DNA from: Chloroflexota bacterium
GTDB lineage: Bacteria > Chloroflexota > Dehalococcoidia > UBA2247 > RBG-13-53-26
DNA length: 33,218 nt
NCBI GenBank assembly: GCA_003551705.1
Contig: PUNJ01000185.1
Coordinates: 1-33,218 of the forward strand
Direction of reading: 5' to 3'
A program made the position numbers and the translations under genes. The notes below the pieces were generated by a model that did no database searches, was not told the origin of the DNA, and saw only the letters and a program-made list of their open reading frames with translations. Each line of letters starts with the position of its first letter. The stretch's first letter is position 1. Of the stretch, positions 21,653 through 29,799 are shown piece by piece.

Positions 21653-23038
21653 TCAGGCTTCCTTCAAAGCTTGGTCGAGCGGTTTGATTACTTTGGCGAG
21701 TTGTTCAACCGTAATATCATCAGCCAGCTCACGGCGACCTATCAGGCAGGCCGAAGACTCAAAGAGTGTGTCAATGATCTTCAGGTTGTTCTCGGCGAGA
21801 GTCTTGCCTGTTTGCACATTCTCAATAAGCAGGTCGGCGTCCTCAGGCAGGAATACCTCACTTGCGCCCCAAGTGGGAATCAGGCGATAAGGGCTGAGGC
21901 GATTCTCGTGCGCGTAGCGGTCAGCTATGTCTGTATACTCCGAGGCTATGCGGAGCCGCTCCATCGTTCCATTGGTCAACAAGCTGCGTAATTCCTCAGG
22001 GCTGTTCACGGGCAGGTTGTTACTGACCACTGCCACAATGCGCACGGTCCCGTAACCAAGGGTCAGGATCTTTCGCACCGGGCTGGAGGGGAACCGGGTC
22101 AGGTGATTGGCGAGCCAGTCTTCGCCGGTGATGGCCAGGTCGAAGTTCCCGTTTGCCACTTGTAGTGGCATGTCCTGTGGCCGGATGATTTTCACACTCA
22201 CCCCGTCGACATTTATGCCAGGCCGGCGGGAGTCCGGTACGTCTTCGTTCAGAGTGATCCCTGCTCTGGCCAGAAACTGGAGAGTCGGGGCCTGCTGGTG
22301 TCCATCAGCCAGGGCCAGGCGTACTTTGCCTCTGGCAAAGCGGGGGCCAAGCGGGCTGTCGCCGGCAGACGTTACTTTCTCCGGGTCTCTCATTGTACTC
22401 GTATGGTAGAGCCGGCCCACCACTGGACTCAGGTCTTTGGTCTCCCAACTGAGGCGATTGGCTATGAGAAATGCGCTGGAATCCAGAATGCTGGTGATTG
22501 AAATTAGGCCCGTGTGCATCGCCTGCCCCGGGGTCCTGGAAATCAGGGCCAGTTGCGAAGTATCGGGGGGATAGGCCTCAGCCGCTCCCCATAGGGGAAG
22601 TACCCTGAACCTTCTCAGTCTGGCCTGCAAAGCGAACTTCTCGGCAAGGTTGGGATACTCGGAGGCTATGCTGATCAATCCATTGTACCCGGAAAGATCA
22701 TCAAGGGAACGCATATTCTGGTCCACGGTAGCCGCCATGCACAGTTCACTATAACCGAAGCCGAGGTCCTTGACCTTGACGAGGGCACTACTGGGATACT
22801 TGGCCAGAAGTTCCTCCACCCATTCTCTGCCGCATATGCCCAAGTCGTAATTGCCCACAGCCACCTGGATAGGGATATCCTTCTCATTGAAGACCTTGGT
22901 AGAAAGCTGCGGCATGCCGGCACAAACGGGACGATAAGACCGGGAAGTGGCGTCGTACCCCTCGAAGTCCAGACCTGCATCACGAAGAAGTGAACTGGTC
23001 AGAGGTAGCAGGCGGCCTTTAGGTAATGCTAGCTTCAT
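21653..23038 (-). CDS. hisG: ATP phosphoribosyltransferase HisG, tandem-fused double-copy form
   Basis: HisG starts histidine synthesis (ATP plus PRPP to phosphoribosyl-ATP). A short-form HisG has about 210 residues; this protein has 461 and holds two copies. Copy 1 (about 1-212) has LPKGRL (5-10), VGNYDLGICG (61-70), DLGFG (91-95), IASEYPN (124-130) and PLWGAAEAYP. Copy 2 (about 238-461) has NGNFDLAITG (296-305), TLGYG (326-330), IASEYTD (364-370) and PTWGASEVFLP. The copies have lost opposite motifs. Copy 1 has a broken PRPP loop (SRTPGQAMHTG), while copy 2 keeps it (ENVQTGKTLAENNL, 406-419). Copy 2 has LADGHQ where LPKGRL belongs. The start ATG 23038 follows AGGAGG and overlaps hisZ by 20 bases. 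Confidence 0.9.
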   Translation of the reverse strand: MKLALPKGRLLPLTSSLLRDAGLDFEGYDATSRSYRPVCAGMPQLSTKVFNEKDIPIQVAVGNYDLGICGREWVEELLAKYPSSALVKVKDLGFGYSELCMAATVDQNMRSLDDLSGYNGLISIASEYPNLAEKFALQARLRRFRVLPLWGAAEAYPPDTSQLALISRTPGQAMHTGLISITSILDSSAFLIANRLSWETKDLSPVVGRLYHTSTMRDPEKVTSAGDSPLGPRFARGKVRLALADGHQQAPTLQFLARAGITLNEDVPDSRRPGINVDGVSVKIIRPQDMPLQVANGNFDLAITGEDWLANHLTRFPSSPVRKILTLGYGTVRIVAVVSNNLPVNSPEELRSLLTNGTMERLRIASEYTDIADRYAHENRLSPYRLIPTWGASEVFLPEDADLLIENVQTGKTLAENNLKIIDTLFESSACLIGRRELADDITVEQLAKVIKPLDQALKEA

Positions 23039-24287
23039 TAGCTTTCGCCTCCTGAAGCTGTTCACAGATTGCACTGCAGGAGCCGGCCTCTACCACCACA
23101 TTGGCGGCCTGGTCCATCAGCCGGTATACCGGGTGGTCCACATCACCCTCTACCGAGATTGTCCATTTGCAGGCTGTCCCGGTACCATCATGATCGATAT
23201 CAGCTATGTACCCGCGCCGGCGAAGGTCGGCGGCTGTCTCAAAGCAAAGCCTCTCAGCTTTGGCTGAATCAGTCCTGCATTGCACCAGCACCCGATAACG
23301 CTCGTCTGGCGGGATATCCGTCATCTCCATGATCTTGTCCATCTGAAGTCCAAAGCCGGAGGCGGGGACGTTGCCTCCGCCGAGCAGAGGTATAAGGTCG
23401 TTGTAACGTCCGCCTCCGCCCACCTTCTGGTCACCGCAATGCAATCGGAAAATAATTCCCGTGTAGTATTCGAAACCCCTGCCCGAAGCAATATCTATCA
23501 CGTATTTACAATCGAACTCGCTGAGACGTTCGGCAAGATGAGTGAACTCGGCGATGCTATCTTCAATGCCCGGTACCGGGAAGGACTTTGATAGCAAAGC
23601 TTGCAGGTTCTGCAGAAAACCTGCTGACTTGCCCTTGGCCCGGAAAAAGAGGTCCAGTGCCTCGGTGAACTGGGGATTATCACCAATAAGCTTCTCTATG
23701 ACACTGTGGTCTTCATCCAGTATCTGATCGAAGACCCTGACCTGCTCGTGTGCTGATAGTCCAAGTGCTGTCAGGAGCGCCCTTATCAGGCCGGCGTGTG
23801 AGAGATGCAATTCTACATCAATAATGCCGAGTTTGCGAAGGACGTCCATGGAAAGCATTATCATCTCGATGTCCGCCAGTGTCTTGGCGCTGCCCAGCAC
23901 CTCGGCGCCGCATTGCCAGCGTTCCCGGGATCTCGTGCCTGACTCATCGAAACGGAATACATTCTCGATGTAAAAGAGCTTAGCCGGGCTCAGGTCTGAC
24001 AAGTTTTCGATATAGAGTCTCGCGGCAGCGATCGTCGCCTCGGGTCGGAGTACAATGCGTTCACCACTCCAGCCGTCCCAGTCCAAGAAGGAATAAGTAC
24101 GACTGAGCATGCTTGGCGTCAAAGTACCTACAGATGTGAAAAGGTGCAAATATTCCAAAGTCGGGGTGCGTACCTCACCATATCCCCAATCGAGGCAAGC
24201 TTTGCGAAAGACGTCTTCAATTCGACGGAACCTGACCATATCGCCGGGTAGGAGGTCCCGGCTGCCCTTACACTTCTCAATTTCCAT
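23019..24287 (-). CDS. hisZ: HisZ-like regulatory subunit (histidyl-tRNA synthetase paralog)
   Basis: This 422-residue protein resembles the class II core of histidyl-tRNA synthetase. It has GSRDLLPGD near the start, VLRPEATIAAARL, RGFEYYTGIIF and GGGGRYNDL. The motif-2 region reads FRFDESGTRSRERWQ instead of the FRYERPQxGRxRQFxQ of true synthetases, and it overlaps hisG. So it is probably HisZ, which activates short-form HisG. It also has a C-terminal region of about 95 residues (from YRVLVQCR) like the anticodon-binding fold, which many HisZ lack. A synthetase role cannot be excluded by eye. The start is set at ATG 24287, where MEIEKCKGSRD begins the family homology; in-frame GTG codons occur further upstream. 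Confidence 0.8.
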   Translation of the reverse strand: MEIEKCKGSRDLLPGDMVRFRRIEDVFRKACLDWGYGEVRTPTLEYLHLFTSVGTLTPSMLSRTYSFLDWDGWSGERIVLRPEATIAAARLYIENLSDLSPAKLFYIENVFRFDESGTRSRERWQCGAEVLGSAKTLADIEMIMLSMDVLRKLGIIDVELHLSHAGLIRALLTALGLSAHEQVRVFDQILDEDHSVIEKLIGDNPQFTEALDLFFRAKGKSAGFLQNLQALLSKSFPVPGIEDSIAEFTHLAERLSEFDCKYVIDIASGRGFEYYTGIIFRLHCGDQKVGGGGRYNDLIPLLGGGNVPASGFGLQMDKIMEMTDIPPDERYRVLVQCRTDSAKAERLCFETAADLRRRGYIADIDHDGTGTACKWTISVEGDVDHPVYRLMDQAANVVVEAGSCSAICEQLQEAKANEASIT

Positions 24288-24451
24288 AGTCCTGCTCTGT
24301 TCAGAGATTTGCTGTTCCTGCCAGTAGGTCCTACATAAATGTGGAATATTCACCGAGGATGGTAAATGCTTCTGTACATTCGTGTAAACCTTTGGAAATT
24401 CTATCACTTAGTTTGCCTAGGGGCAATTTGGGCTGGTGGATGCAGGTGGTT

Positions 24452-24748
24452 TCAGTCGACGGGCCCCAGCGAGGTATTGCTGATGGGAAGGTCGGTTACA
24501 GCCTCGATCATTTGTATGGTCTCTTCGAGGCGGTTCAGACCCAGTGAAAGGCCTTTATCTCTGAGGTCCTTAAAGGAGAGGCCCTGGTAGAGGCCCCTGC
24601 CGGCTACCCGGCACATCTCATCATAAAGAGCCGGCCACTCCTTTCCTGGTGATGCACAGTAGAGTATGAAACCGGCTACTTGTGGGTGGACTTCCATGGA
24701 GAAACTATAAGGACTGTACTTCCTGAAATCAAAGCCGTTTAGGGCCAA
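24452..24748 (-). CDS. Hypothetical protein
   Basis: This is an open frame of 98 residues that I do not recognise. The sequence has a protein-like mix, with helix-like C-terminal stretches (FKDLRDKGLSLGLNRLEETI). The first start is TTG 24748 without a clear ribosome site; an ATG at 24697 would give 81 residues. It lies 164 bases before hisZ in the same direction and 121 bases after gltX ends. No stronger frame competes on the other strand. It may be a lineage-specific gene or a chance frame. Confidence 0.4.
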   Translation of the reverse strand: MALNGFDFRKYSPYSFSMEVHPQVAGFILYCASPGKEWPALYDEMCRVAGRGLYQGLSFKDLRDKGLSLGLNRLEETIQMIEAVTDLPISNTSLGPVD

Positions 24749-24869
24749 ATAGCCATTAGTCGGAGTCCCAATAACACCACAAGGTTATCACTCTTACTCA
24801 TCTTTTCTTAACCATTACGGGTGGAGACCACTTGTAACCAAAGTCCATAACTCTCAAGTGAACTTGATA

Positions 24870-26363
24870 CTATGCGCACCGCAACAGGACAAGTGCCTTC
24901 TGGATACGCCGGATGCACTGGTCCTTGCCCAATAGGGCCATTGTATCGAAAAGGGGCGGAGCCGAAGTTCCGCCGGTGATGGCAATACGCAACAGGCCGA
25001 ACAGATCCTTGGTCTTTAGGGAAAGCTCTGTGGCAAGGGCGCGAAAGCGAGTCTCCAGCGAGTCGTGGTCAAAGGGCTCCATTCCGGAGATCACGTCCAG
25101 CGAAACTTCAAATGCCTCGACTGCCTTCTGGTCTGGAACGCCGGTGTTGGCCAGCAAGTCAAGGGGGGCCGCGACTTCCGCTTCGAAGAAGAACCTTGCT
25201 AGTTCGGGCAACTCCTTAAGCGTCTTCATTCTGTCCTGTTCCAGGGCCACAACCTTACGTACATAGTCTCTGTCCAGGGGGCGTGTTATATGGCTGGGCA
25301 AATGCTTTTCCAGAAAGGGGATGGCCTTGTCGGTAAGCTCTTCCAGGGACAAGGCTCTTATATAGACCCCGTTCATCCAGCGAAGTTTGTCTATGTTGAA
25401 TATGGCTGCTGTCTTGCCGATGCGTTCGAGGGAGAAGCTCTTTATGAGCGTCTGTCTATCAATAATTTCAGTACGATCATCCAGGGACCAACCCAGTAGA
25501 GCCAAAAAGTTCATCATGGCTTCTGCCAGGTAGCCTTCCTCACGGAATTCCAGAAGCGATGTCGCTCCATGTCTCTTGCTCAATTTGCTCTTGTCGGGTC
25601 CCAGTATCATCGGCAGATGAGCGAACAGAGGCGGCTCATATTTCAATGCGTTGTAAAGCATGATATGGCGAGGCGTGCTTGCCATCCATTCGTCGGCCCT
25701 GAGGACATGGGAGATCTGCATAAAATGGTCATCGATAACGTTGGCCAAGTGATAGGTGGGGAAGCCGTCAGATTTGAGAAGAACGAAGTCATCGAGGAGG
25801 CTGTTTTCAAAAGTAACCTTGCCACGTATAAGGTCTCTGAATTGGGTGCGACCGGCCCTGGGTACCTTGAACCGGATTACAGGGTCGATTCCTTCAGCGC
25901 GGCAACGCGCCCGTTCCTGCTCGGTCAGGTCCCGGCAACGGCGATCATAACCTGTAGGCTGATTGAGACGGACCTGCTCGGCCCTCATCTCTTCTAAACG
26001 CTGAGCTGAGCAGAAGCAAGGGTACGCATAGTCCTCACGGACCAGTTGGTCGGCGAGCGGTTGGTACAGATGAAGACGTTCGGACTGTGTATATGGACCG
26101 AAATCCCCGTCCACGCAAGGCCCTTCATCCCAGGCCATGCCCATCCAGCGCAGGCTTTCAAGAATGTCCTCTACTGCTCCCGCGACCCTCCTCTCCACAT
26201 CGGTGTCCTCTATGCGAATAACGAAATTGCCGCCGGTGTGGCGTGCAAAGAGCCAGTTAAAGAGCGCTGTCCTGATATTGCCGACGTGCGGATAACCGGT
26301 GGGGCTGGGCGCATAACGGACCCTGACGGACTTTGAACCATCGCCAGATAATTGTTCACTCAT
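24870..26363 (-). CDS. gltX: Glutamyl-tRNA synthetase
   Basis: GltX is a class I aminoacyl-tRNA synthetase of 497 residues. Seen: APSPTGYPHVGN (18-29) with the HIGH-type motif, VIRIEDTD (48-55), the Cys-rich stretch FCSAQR (116-122 region), the segment LKSDGFPTYHLANVIDDH, and KLSKRHG (260-266) for KMSKS. A C-terminal helical anticodon-binding domain follows. In organisms without glutaminyl-tRNA synthetase it may also charge tRNA-Gln with Glu. GAGGATGATGAG precedes ATG 26363. The start overlaps the RDD gene by 8 bases. Confidence 0.97.
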   Translation of the reverse strand: MSEQLSGDGSKSVRVRYAPSPTGYPHVGNIRTALFNWLFARHTGGNFVIRIEDTDVERRVAGAVEDILESLRWMGMAWDEGPCVDGDFGPYTQSERLHLYQPLADQLVREDYAYPCFCSAQRLEEMRAEQVRLNQPTGYDRRCRDLTEQERARCRAEGIDPVIRFKVPRAGRTQFRDLIRGKVTFENSLLDDFVLLKSDGFPTYHLANVIDDHFMQISHVLRADEWMASTPRHIMLYNALKYEPPLFAHLPMILGPDKSKLSKRHGATSLLEFREEGYLAEAMMNFLALLGWSLDDRTEIIDRQTLIKSFSLERIGKTAAIFNIDKLRWMNGVYIRALSLEELTDKAIPFLEKHLPSHITRPLDRDYVRKVVALEQDRMKTLKELPELARFFFEAEVAAPLDLLANTGVPDQKAVEAFEVSLDVISGMEPFDHDSLETRFRALATELSLKTKDLFGLLRIAITGGTSAPPLFDTMALLGKDQCIRRIQKALVLLRCA

Positions 26364-26913
26364 CTATACTCATCATCCTCGCTGTCTTGGGCGGTAACTT
26401 CACAACGCAGGTAGCGGCCAGCTTGTCATGAAGACCCTGCTTTCTGGCGTCGATAGCTATCCATAAGTATAAAACCCACGCCAGGACTTCTGTAAAGAAC
26501 CAGCCAATGAAGCGAATAATGGCGGTACCGGGGCCGATCCGGATGCCGTCCGATCGGACTATCTTGATGTTCAAGGCCATCTTTCCGGGCGTCTGGCCGC
26601 GCCAGACCCAGAAGCCTACATGATAAGGCAGGGACATAAGGGCCAGTACAAGTACATTGGCGAATGGGGCATAGGGAAGGTACTGAACGGTAGTTGCTGT
26701 GGCAGGTACTATTTGCCCGTTGTCCATGGCCCCCTGTGCATATGCAATTGCGAGCATGATGGCAAGAAAGATAGCACCCAGAATGATGGCGTCGATCAGA
26801 TGCGCTCCCACCCTTATCCAGAAACCGGCATACTCCACCGTGATACCTGTAGGGTGAGGTCTTTGTGTGTGGCTAAAAGTCAAAGGGCCTCCAGTCGGCA
26901 AAAATTCTAGCAC
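26356..26913 (-). CDS. RDD family integral membrane protein
   Basis: This is a 185-residue membrane protein of the RDD family. The family pattern is visible: an Arg/Asp pair in the first helix (GFWIRVGAHLIDAII), GQTPGKMALNIKIVRSDG between helices, and a DARKQGLHDKLAATCVV end. I see three hydrophobic helices (about 38-60, 82-105, 130-152). The function of RDD proteins is mostly unknown; some act in ion homeostasis. The start is uncertain: GTG 26913 has GGCGGAG directly against it, and a TTG ten codons later has GGAGG four bases upstream. The stop overlaps gltX. Confidence 0.85.
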   Translation of the reverse strand: MLEFLPTGGPLTFSHTQRPHPTGITVEYAGFWIRVGAHLIDAIILGAIFLAIMLAIAYAQGAMDNGQIVPATATTVQYLPYAPFANVLVLALMSLPYHVGFWVWRGQTPGKMALNIKIVRSDGIRIGPGTAIIRFIGWFFTEVLAWVLYLWIAIDARKQGLHDKLAATCVVKLPPKTARMMSIDE

Positions 26914-26949
26914 CTCCGCCTGATCACAGCAAGAAACCGATCGCTTTTG

Positions 26950-27882
26950 TCATCGTGCCCGGCCGGGATTGGTACTGTCAGGAGCCAGCAGTTCCAAGGC
27001 TTGTCGAAGGTCCGGCGGCAGATTCGAGGTGAATTGGACGTCTTGGCCCGTGCGCGGCAGGCGGAATCCGAGCACATGGGCGTGCAGGAACTGGCGCTCA
27101 AGGAAGGGAAGCCGCACACCGTAGACAGCGTCTCCGGCAACGGGGTGGCCTATGTGAGCGAAGTGAACCCGGATCTGATGGGTGCGCCCCGTGTGCAATG
27201 TGGCCTCGACGAGGCTGAAGCCATTCAGGGGCCTGAGTACCCGGTAATCGGTATGTGATTCTCTTCCGTTCTGGACCACCGCCATGCGCTTCCGGTCCCT
27301 GGGATGACGGCCGATTCGGGCTTCAATGGTAGCCTCGTCCGGCTCGGGCCGGCCCCTGACTACTACGAGGTATTTCTTGACGACGGCTCGTTGCTTGATC
27401 TGGGCCATGAGTTCCATCTGTGCGGACCTGTTCTTGGCCACGACTATCAGCCCGGAGGTGTTTTTGTCCAGCCGGTGCACGATGCCGGGACGGACGGAGC
27501 CCTCGATAGATGTGATTTCCGGATAGTGGGCCATTATGGCGTTCATGAGGGTGCGTGACGGGTGTCCTGGGGCCGGATACACGGCGATTCCTGCAGGCTT
27601 GTCGACGACTAGCAGGTCCTCGTCCTCATAGACGATGTGCAGGGGCATTGCTTCGGGAATGAGAGCCGGAGAAGGTTCCACAGCGGGCACATGAACTACT
27701 ATCTGGTCGCCGTTACTGCTGATATAGCTGGGCTTGGAAGGTTTGCCGTTGATGAGGATGTGGCCTTGTTCGATGAGGTTATGCACCTGGGAGCGCGATA
27801 GACCAGTTAGCCGGGCAACGTATCTGTCCAGACGTTCCCCGGTTTCTCTAGCAGTGAGAATTATCGTCCTGGCTGTCGACAT
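26950..27882 (-). CDS. rluD: Ribosomal large subunit pseudouridine synthase (RluD type)
   Basis: This 310-residue RluA-family synthase modifies uridines in rRNA. It has an N-terminal S4-like RNA-binding domain (about 16-62, with RLDRYVARLTGLSRSQVHN) followed by the catalytic domain. The catalytic aspartate is Asp139 in GIVHRLDKNTSGL. HTGRTHQIRVHFAHIGHPVAGD is the typical C-terminal core. The RluD and RluC types are hard to tell apart by eye, but the S4 domain and length fit RluD. Its ATG shares one base with the lspA stop, so the two are coupled. It leads into the RDD gene after 36 bases. Confidence 0.93.
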   Translation of the reverse strand: MSTARTIILTARETGERLDRYVARLTGLSRSQVHNLIEQGHILINGKPSKPSYISSNGDQIVVHVPAVEPSPALIPEAMPLHIVYEDEDLLVVDKPAGIAVYPAPGHPSRTLMNAIMAHYPEITSIEGSVRPGIVHRLDKNTSGLIVVAKNRSAQMELMAQIKQRAVVKKYLVVVRGRPEPDEATIEARIGRHPRDRKRMAVVQNGRESHTDYRVLRPLNGFSLVEATLHTGRTHQIRVHFAHIGHPVAGDAVYGVRLPFLERQFLHAHVLGFRLPRTGQDVQFTSNLPPDLRQALELLAPDSTNPGRAR

Positions 27883-28382
27883 CAGGAATTGGTTGTGGAC
27901 TTCCTCATGTGTACCAGCAAGAAATACAGGCCCAAGGCGACCGAGACAACTATGGCCGCATCAGCAACGTTGAACGCCGGCCAGTGGAAGCTACCCCAGA
28001 GGCGAACGTCAATGAAGTCTGTCACGTGACCCTGGTGCAAGCGGTCGACGAGGTTCCCGAGACTGCCGCCGACGAACAGACCGAGAGCAATGCGGACCAT
28101 CCTGCTGTACAGGACGCCGGATTTGACGACCAGATACACCATAGCGGCCGTGACCAAGATCGGCATGAGTATTGTCAAAAATGCGGGAGCGGGCAAGCCA
28201 AAAACTATACCTTCGTTGGTGACATGTGTCAGCCGGACCGGTCCATCGCTGGGCAATGATTCCCCTACAGCCAGATTAGCCCGTATAAATAACTTGCTTA
28301 TCTGGTCCGCAACGCCGATAAGAACAGCGCTTGCCAGGACCGTCCTGGCCGGGCTAGCGATGAGGACTTTTCCCTCTAGCAT
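27882..28382 (-). CDS. lspA: Lipoprotein signal peptidase (signal peptidase II)
   Basis: LspA is a membrane aspartyl protease that removes the signal peptide of prolipoproteins after lipid addition. It has 166 residues with four hydrophobic helices. The catalytic aspartates are Asp113 (GNLVDRL) and Asp141 (FNVADAAI), and the conserved VTNEGIVFGL and GHVTDFID segments are present. The start at ATG 28382 lies inside the end of the upstream dksA-type gene (29-base overlap), without a clear ribosome site of its own. This suggests coupled translation. It would process the DUF4382 lipoprotein encoded in this window. Confidence 0.94.
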   Translation of the reverse strand: MLEGKVLIASPARTVLASAVLIGVADQISKLFIRANLAVGESLPSDGPVRLTHVTNEGIVFGLPAPAFLTILMPILVTAAMVYLVVKSGVLYSRMVRIALGLFVGGSLGNLVDRLHQGHVTDFIDVRLWGSFHWPAFNVADAAIVVSVALGLYFLLVHMRKSTTNS

Positions 28383-28731
28383 TCTTGGACTGGGACTTGC
28401 AGTTTAGGCAGAGGCTGGCTTGTGGCAGGACCTCGAGCCTCTCCAGGGAGATCTGCTTGCCACAGTGATCACAAAGACCGTAGGTCCCTGCATGGAGCTT
28501 TTGAAGTGCATGCTCTACCTCGTCAAGCTGGCCGGCCAAGCGGGTTTCCAGTGCCAGCCTCTTTTCGAATTCAAAAGCTTCGCTGGCTCCTTCTTCCTTC
28601 TTACCGTAGGGGCTGCCTTCGCGGAACTCACCCATAGCTGGTGCACTGGAACGCAACTGTTCCAAGCCCTTGCATAACCGCTCACGTTCCAAGGTAAGTC
28701 GACGACTAAGTTCATCAAAGGTAACCGGCAT
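28354..28731 (-). CDS. DksA/TraR family zinc-finger protein
   Basis: This is a 125-residue protein with a coiled-coil N-terminal region (about 5-80, Glu/Leu/Arg-rich) and a four-cysteine zinc finger (Cys87, Cys90, Cys108, Cys111, as CDHC and CLNC) near the end. It is the architecture of DksA-type RNA polymerase regulators, shorter than E. coli DksA. Whether it binds the secondary channel and responds to ppGpp cannot be judged; the DksA coiled-coil tip residues (DxxDxA) are not evident. AGGAG precedes ATG 28731. It heads a co-linear run with lspA, rluD, RDD and gltX. Confidence 0.88.
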   Translation of the reverse strand: MPVTFDELSRRLTLERERLCKGLEQLRSSAPAMGEFREGSPYGKKEEGASEAFEFEKRLALETRLAGQLDEVEHALQKLHAGTYGLCDHCGKQISLERLEVLPQASLCLNCKSQSKNARGKSPHR

Positions 28732-28831
28732 TGCTTTCTCCTGTATGATCGTAGGCCGATCTCAATCTAGATATATTCCAAGCTTGACCTAGAAGGGGTC
28801 TAATCAGTGCTGGGGACGATAACTAGCAGAA

Positions 28832-28849
28832 CCTGGCCGGAACGCCAGG
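28832..28849. other. Small hairpin in the divergent dksA / hydratase intergenic region
   Basis: CCTGGC (28832-28837) and GCCAGG (28844-28849) form a perfect 6-bp stem with a 6-base loop. A second inverted repeat, AGTCAA (28883-28888) with TTGACT (28894-28899), lies between it and the promoter at 28929. Either could be an operator or a leader structure; nothing more can be said. Confidence 0.3.
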
Positions 28850-28928
28850 CTATGGGGCAATTATAACTGCTCTTTTTGTAATAGTCAAGCTTTTTGACTT
28901 GATGACGCTTGGTTGATCCTTGTTAGGT

Positions 28929-28957
28929 TTGACAAGGCCGGTCACAACCTGTAGTTT
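28929..28957 (+). promoter_or_regulatory. Sigma70-type promoter for the hydratase-DUF6125 operon
   Basis: TTGACA (28929-28934), a perfect -35, is followed after exactly 17 bases by TAGTTT (28952-28957). Transcription would start near 28964, about 44 bases before ATG 29008. This also argues against the longer frame that begins at 28963. Confidence 0.65.
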
Positions 28958-29007
28958 TTACTATGGCAGGCGCCACCCTTGGCTTGACTGCAAGGAGGAG
29001 GAATCGC

Positions 29008-29799
29008 ATGACTTACGAGACCATCAAGGTCGACTGCACCAACCATATCGCCACCATCACCCTTAATCAGCCGGACAAGCTCAATTCCATCGGATTGAAG
29101 ATGATAGAAGAGATCATCGCTTGTTGTGACCAGCTTGAGAAGGATGGAGAGGCACGGGTTATAGTCTTCACAGGTGAAGGGCGGGCATTTTGTGCGGGTG
29201 CCTCCTTGGATGACTTGCAGAAGACCATGCAGGCGAAGTCAGCGGATATGGAGGCTATGCTCAGGAACTGGTTCGCCCTGGCTTGGCGGATAAAGAACGT
29301 GGAGGTACCAACCATTGCTGCCGTTAACGGAGTGGCGTTGGGTGGCGGGTTTGCCCTGGCCCTGGCCTGCGACATCCGGATAGCCTCTGAGGATGCCCGG
29401 ACGGGAGCCGTGTTCGTTCAGCGCGGGGCCAGTTCTGCAGATATGGGTGTCAGTTGGATCTTGCCACGCGTGGTAGGGGCAGGCTGGGCAGCGGAACTCA
29501 TGTTTACGGGTGACATAATCGATGCAGCGACCGCCGAACGGATCGGACTATATAACCGGGTTGTACCCAGGGAACAACTTGCTTCAGCAGTCCGCGAAAT
29601 GGCTTCTAAGCTGGCGGCTGGGCCTCCCATTGGTCTAAAATTTACCAAGCGCGCGCTGAACCGTTCCATGTGGGAGGGACTGCAGGCCCAACTGAATTTT
29701 GAGGGAGCATACCAGACCCTGTGTTTTCACACCGAAGACTTCAAGGAGGGAGTCAGTTCCTTCTACGAAAAGCGGAATGCCGAATTCAAGGGAAGTTAA
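29008..29799 (+). CDS. Enoyl-CoA hydratase/isomerase family protein (PaaG-like active site)
   Basis: This is a 263-residue crotonase-fold protein and a paralog of the gene at 20793. The start ATG 29008 is set by AGGAGGAGG upstream. Seen: TLNQPDKLNS, FCAGASL (61-67), NGVALGGGFALALACD (107-122). The Glu144 position is Ala116, and the Glu164 position is not Glu. Asp145 in SADMGVSWILPR lines up with the Asp of PaaG-type isomerases. So a simple hydratase activity is unlikely. The stop TAA overlaps the ATG of the next gene (TAATG), which suggests the two proteins are made together. Confidence 0.88.
   Translation: MTYETIKVDCTNHIATITLNQPDKLNSIGLKMIEEIIACCDQLEKDGEARVIVFTGEGRAFCAGASLDDLQKTMQAKSADMEAMLRNWFALAWRIKNVEVPTIAAVNGVALGGGFALALACDIRIASEDARTGAVFVQRGASSADMGVSWILPRVVGAGWAAELMFTGDIIDAATAERIGLYNRVVPREQLASAVREMASKLAAGPPIGLKFTKRALNRSMWEGLQAQLNFEGAYQTLCFHTEDFKEGVSSFYEKRNAEFKGS

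Noticed and set aside
29721-29798. N-terminal extension of the DUF6125-like gene
   Set aside because: The TAATG junction with AGGGAAG upstream gives a better start at 29799; the extension lies inside the hydratase gene in another frame.
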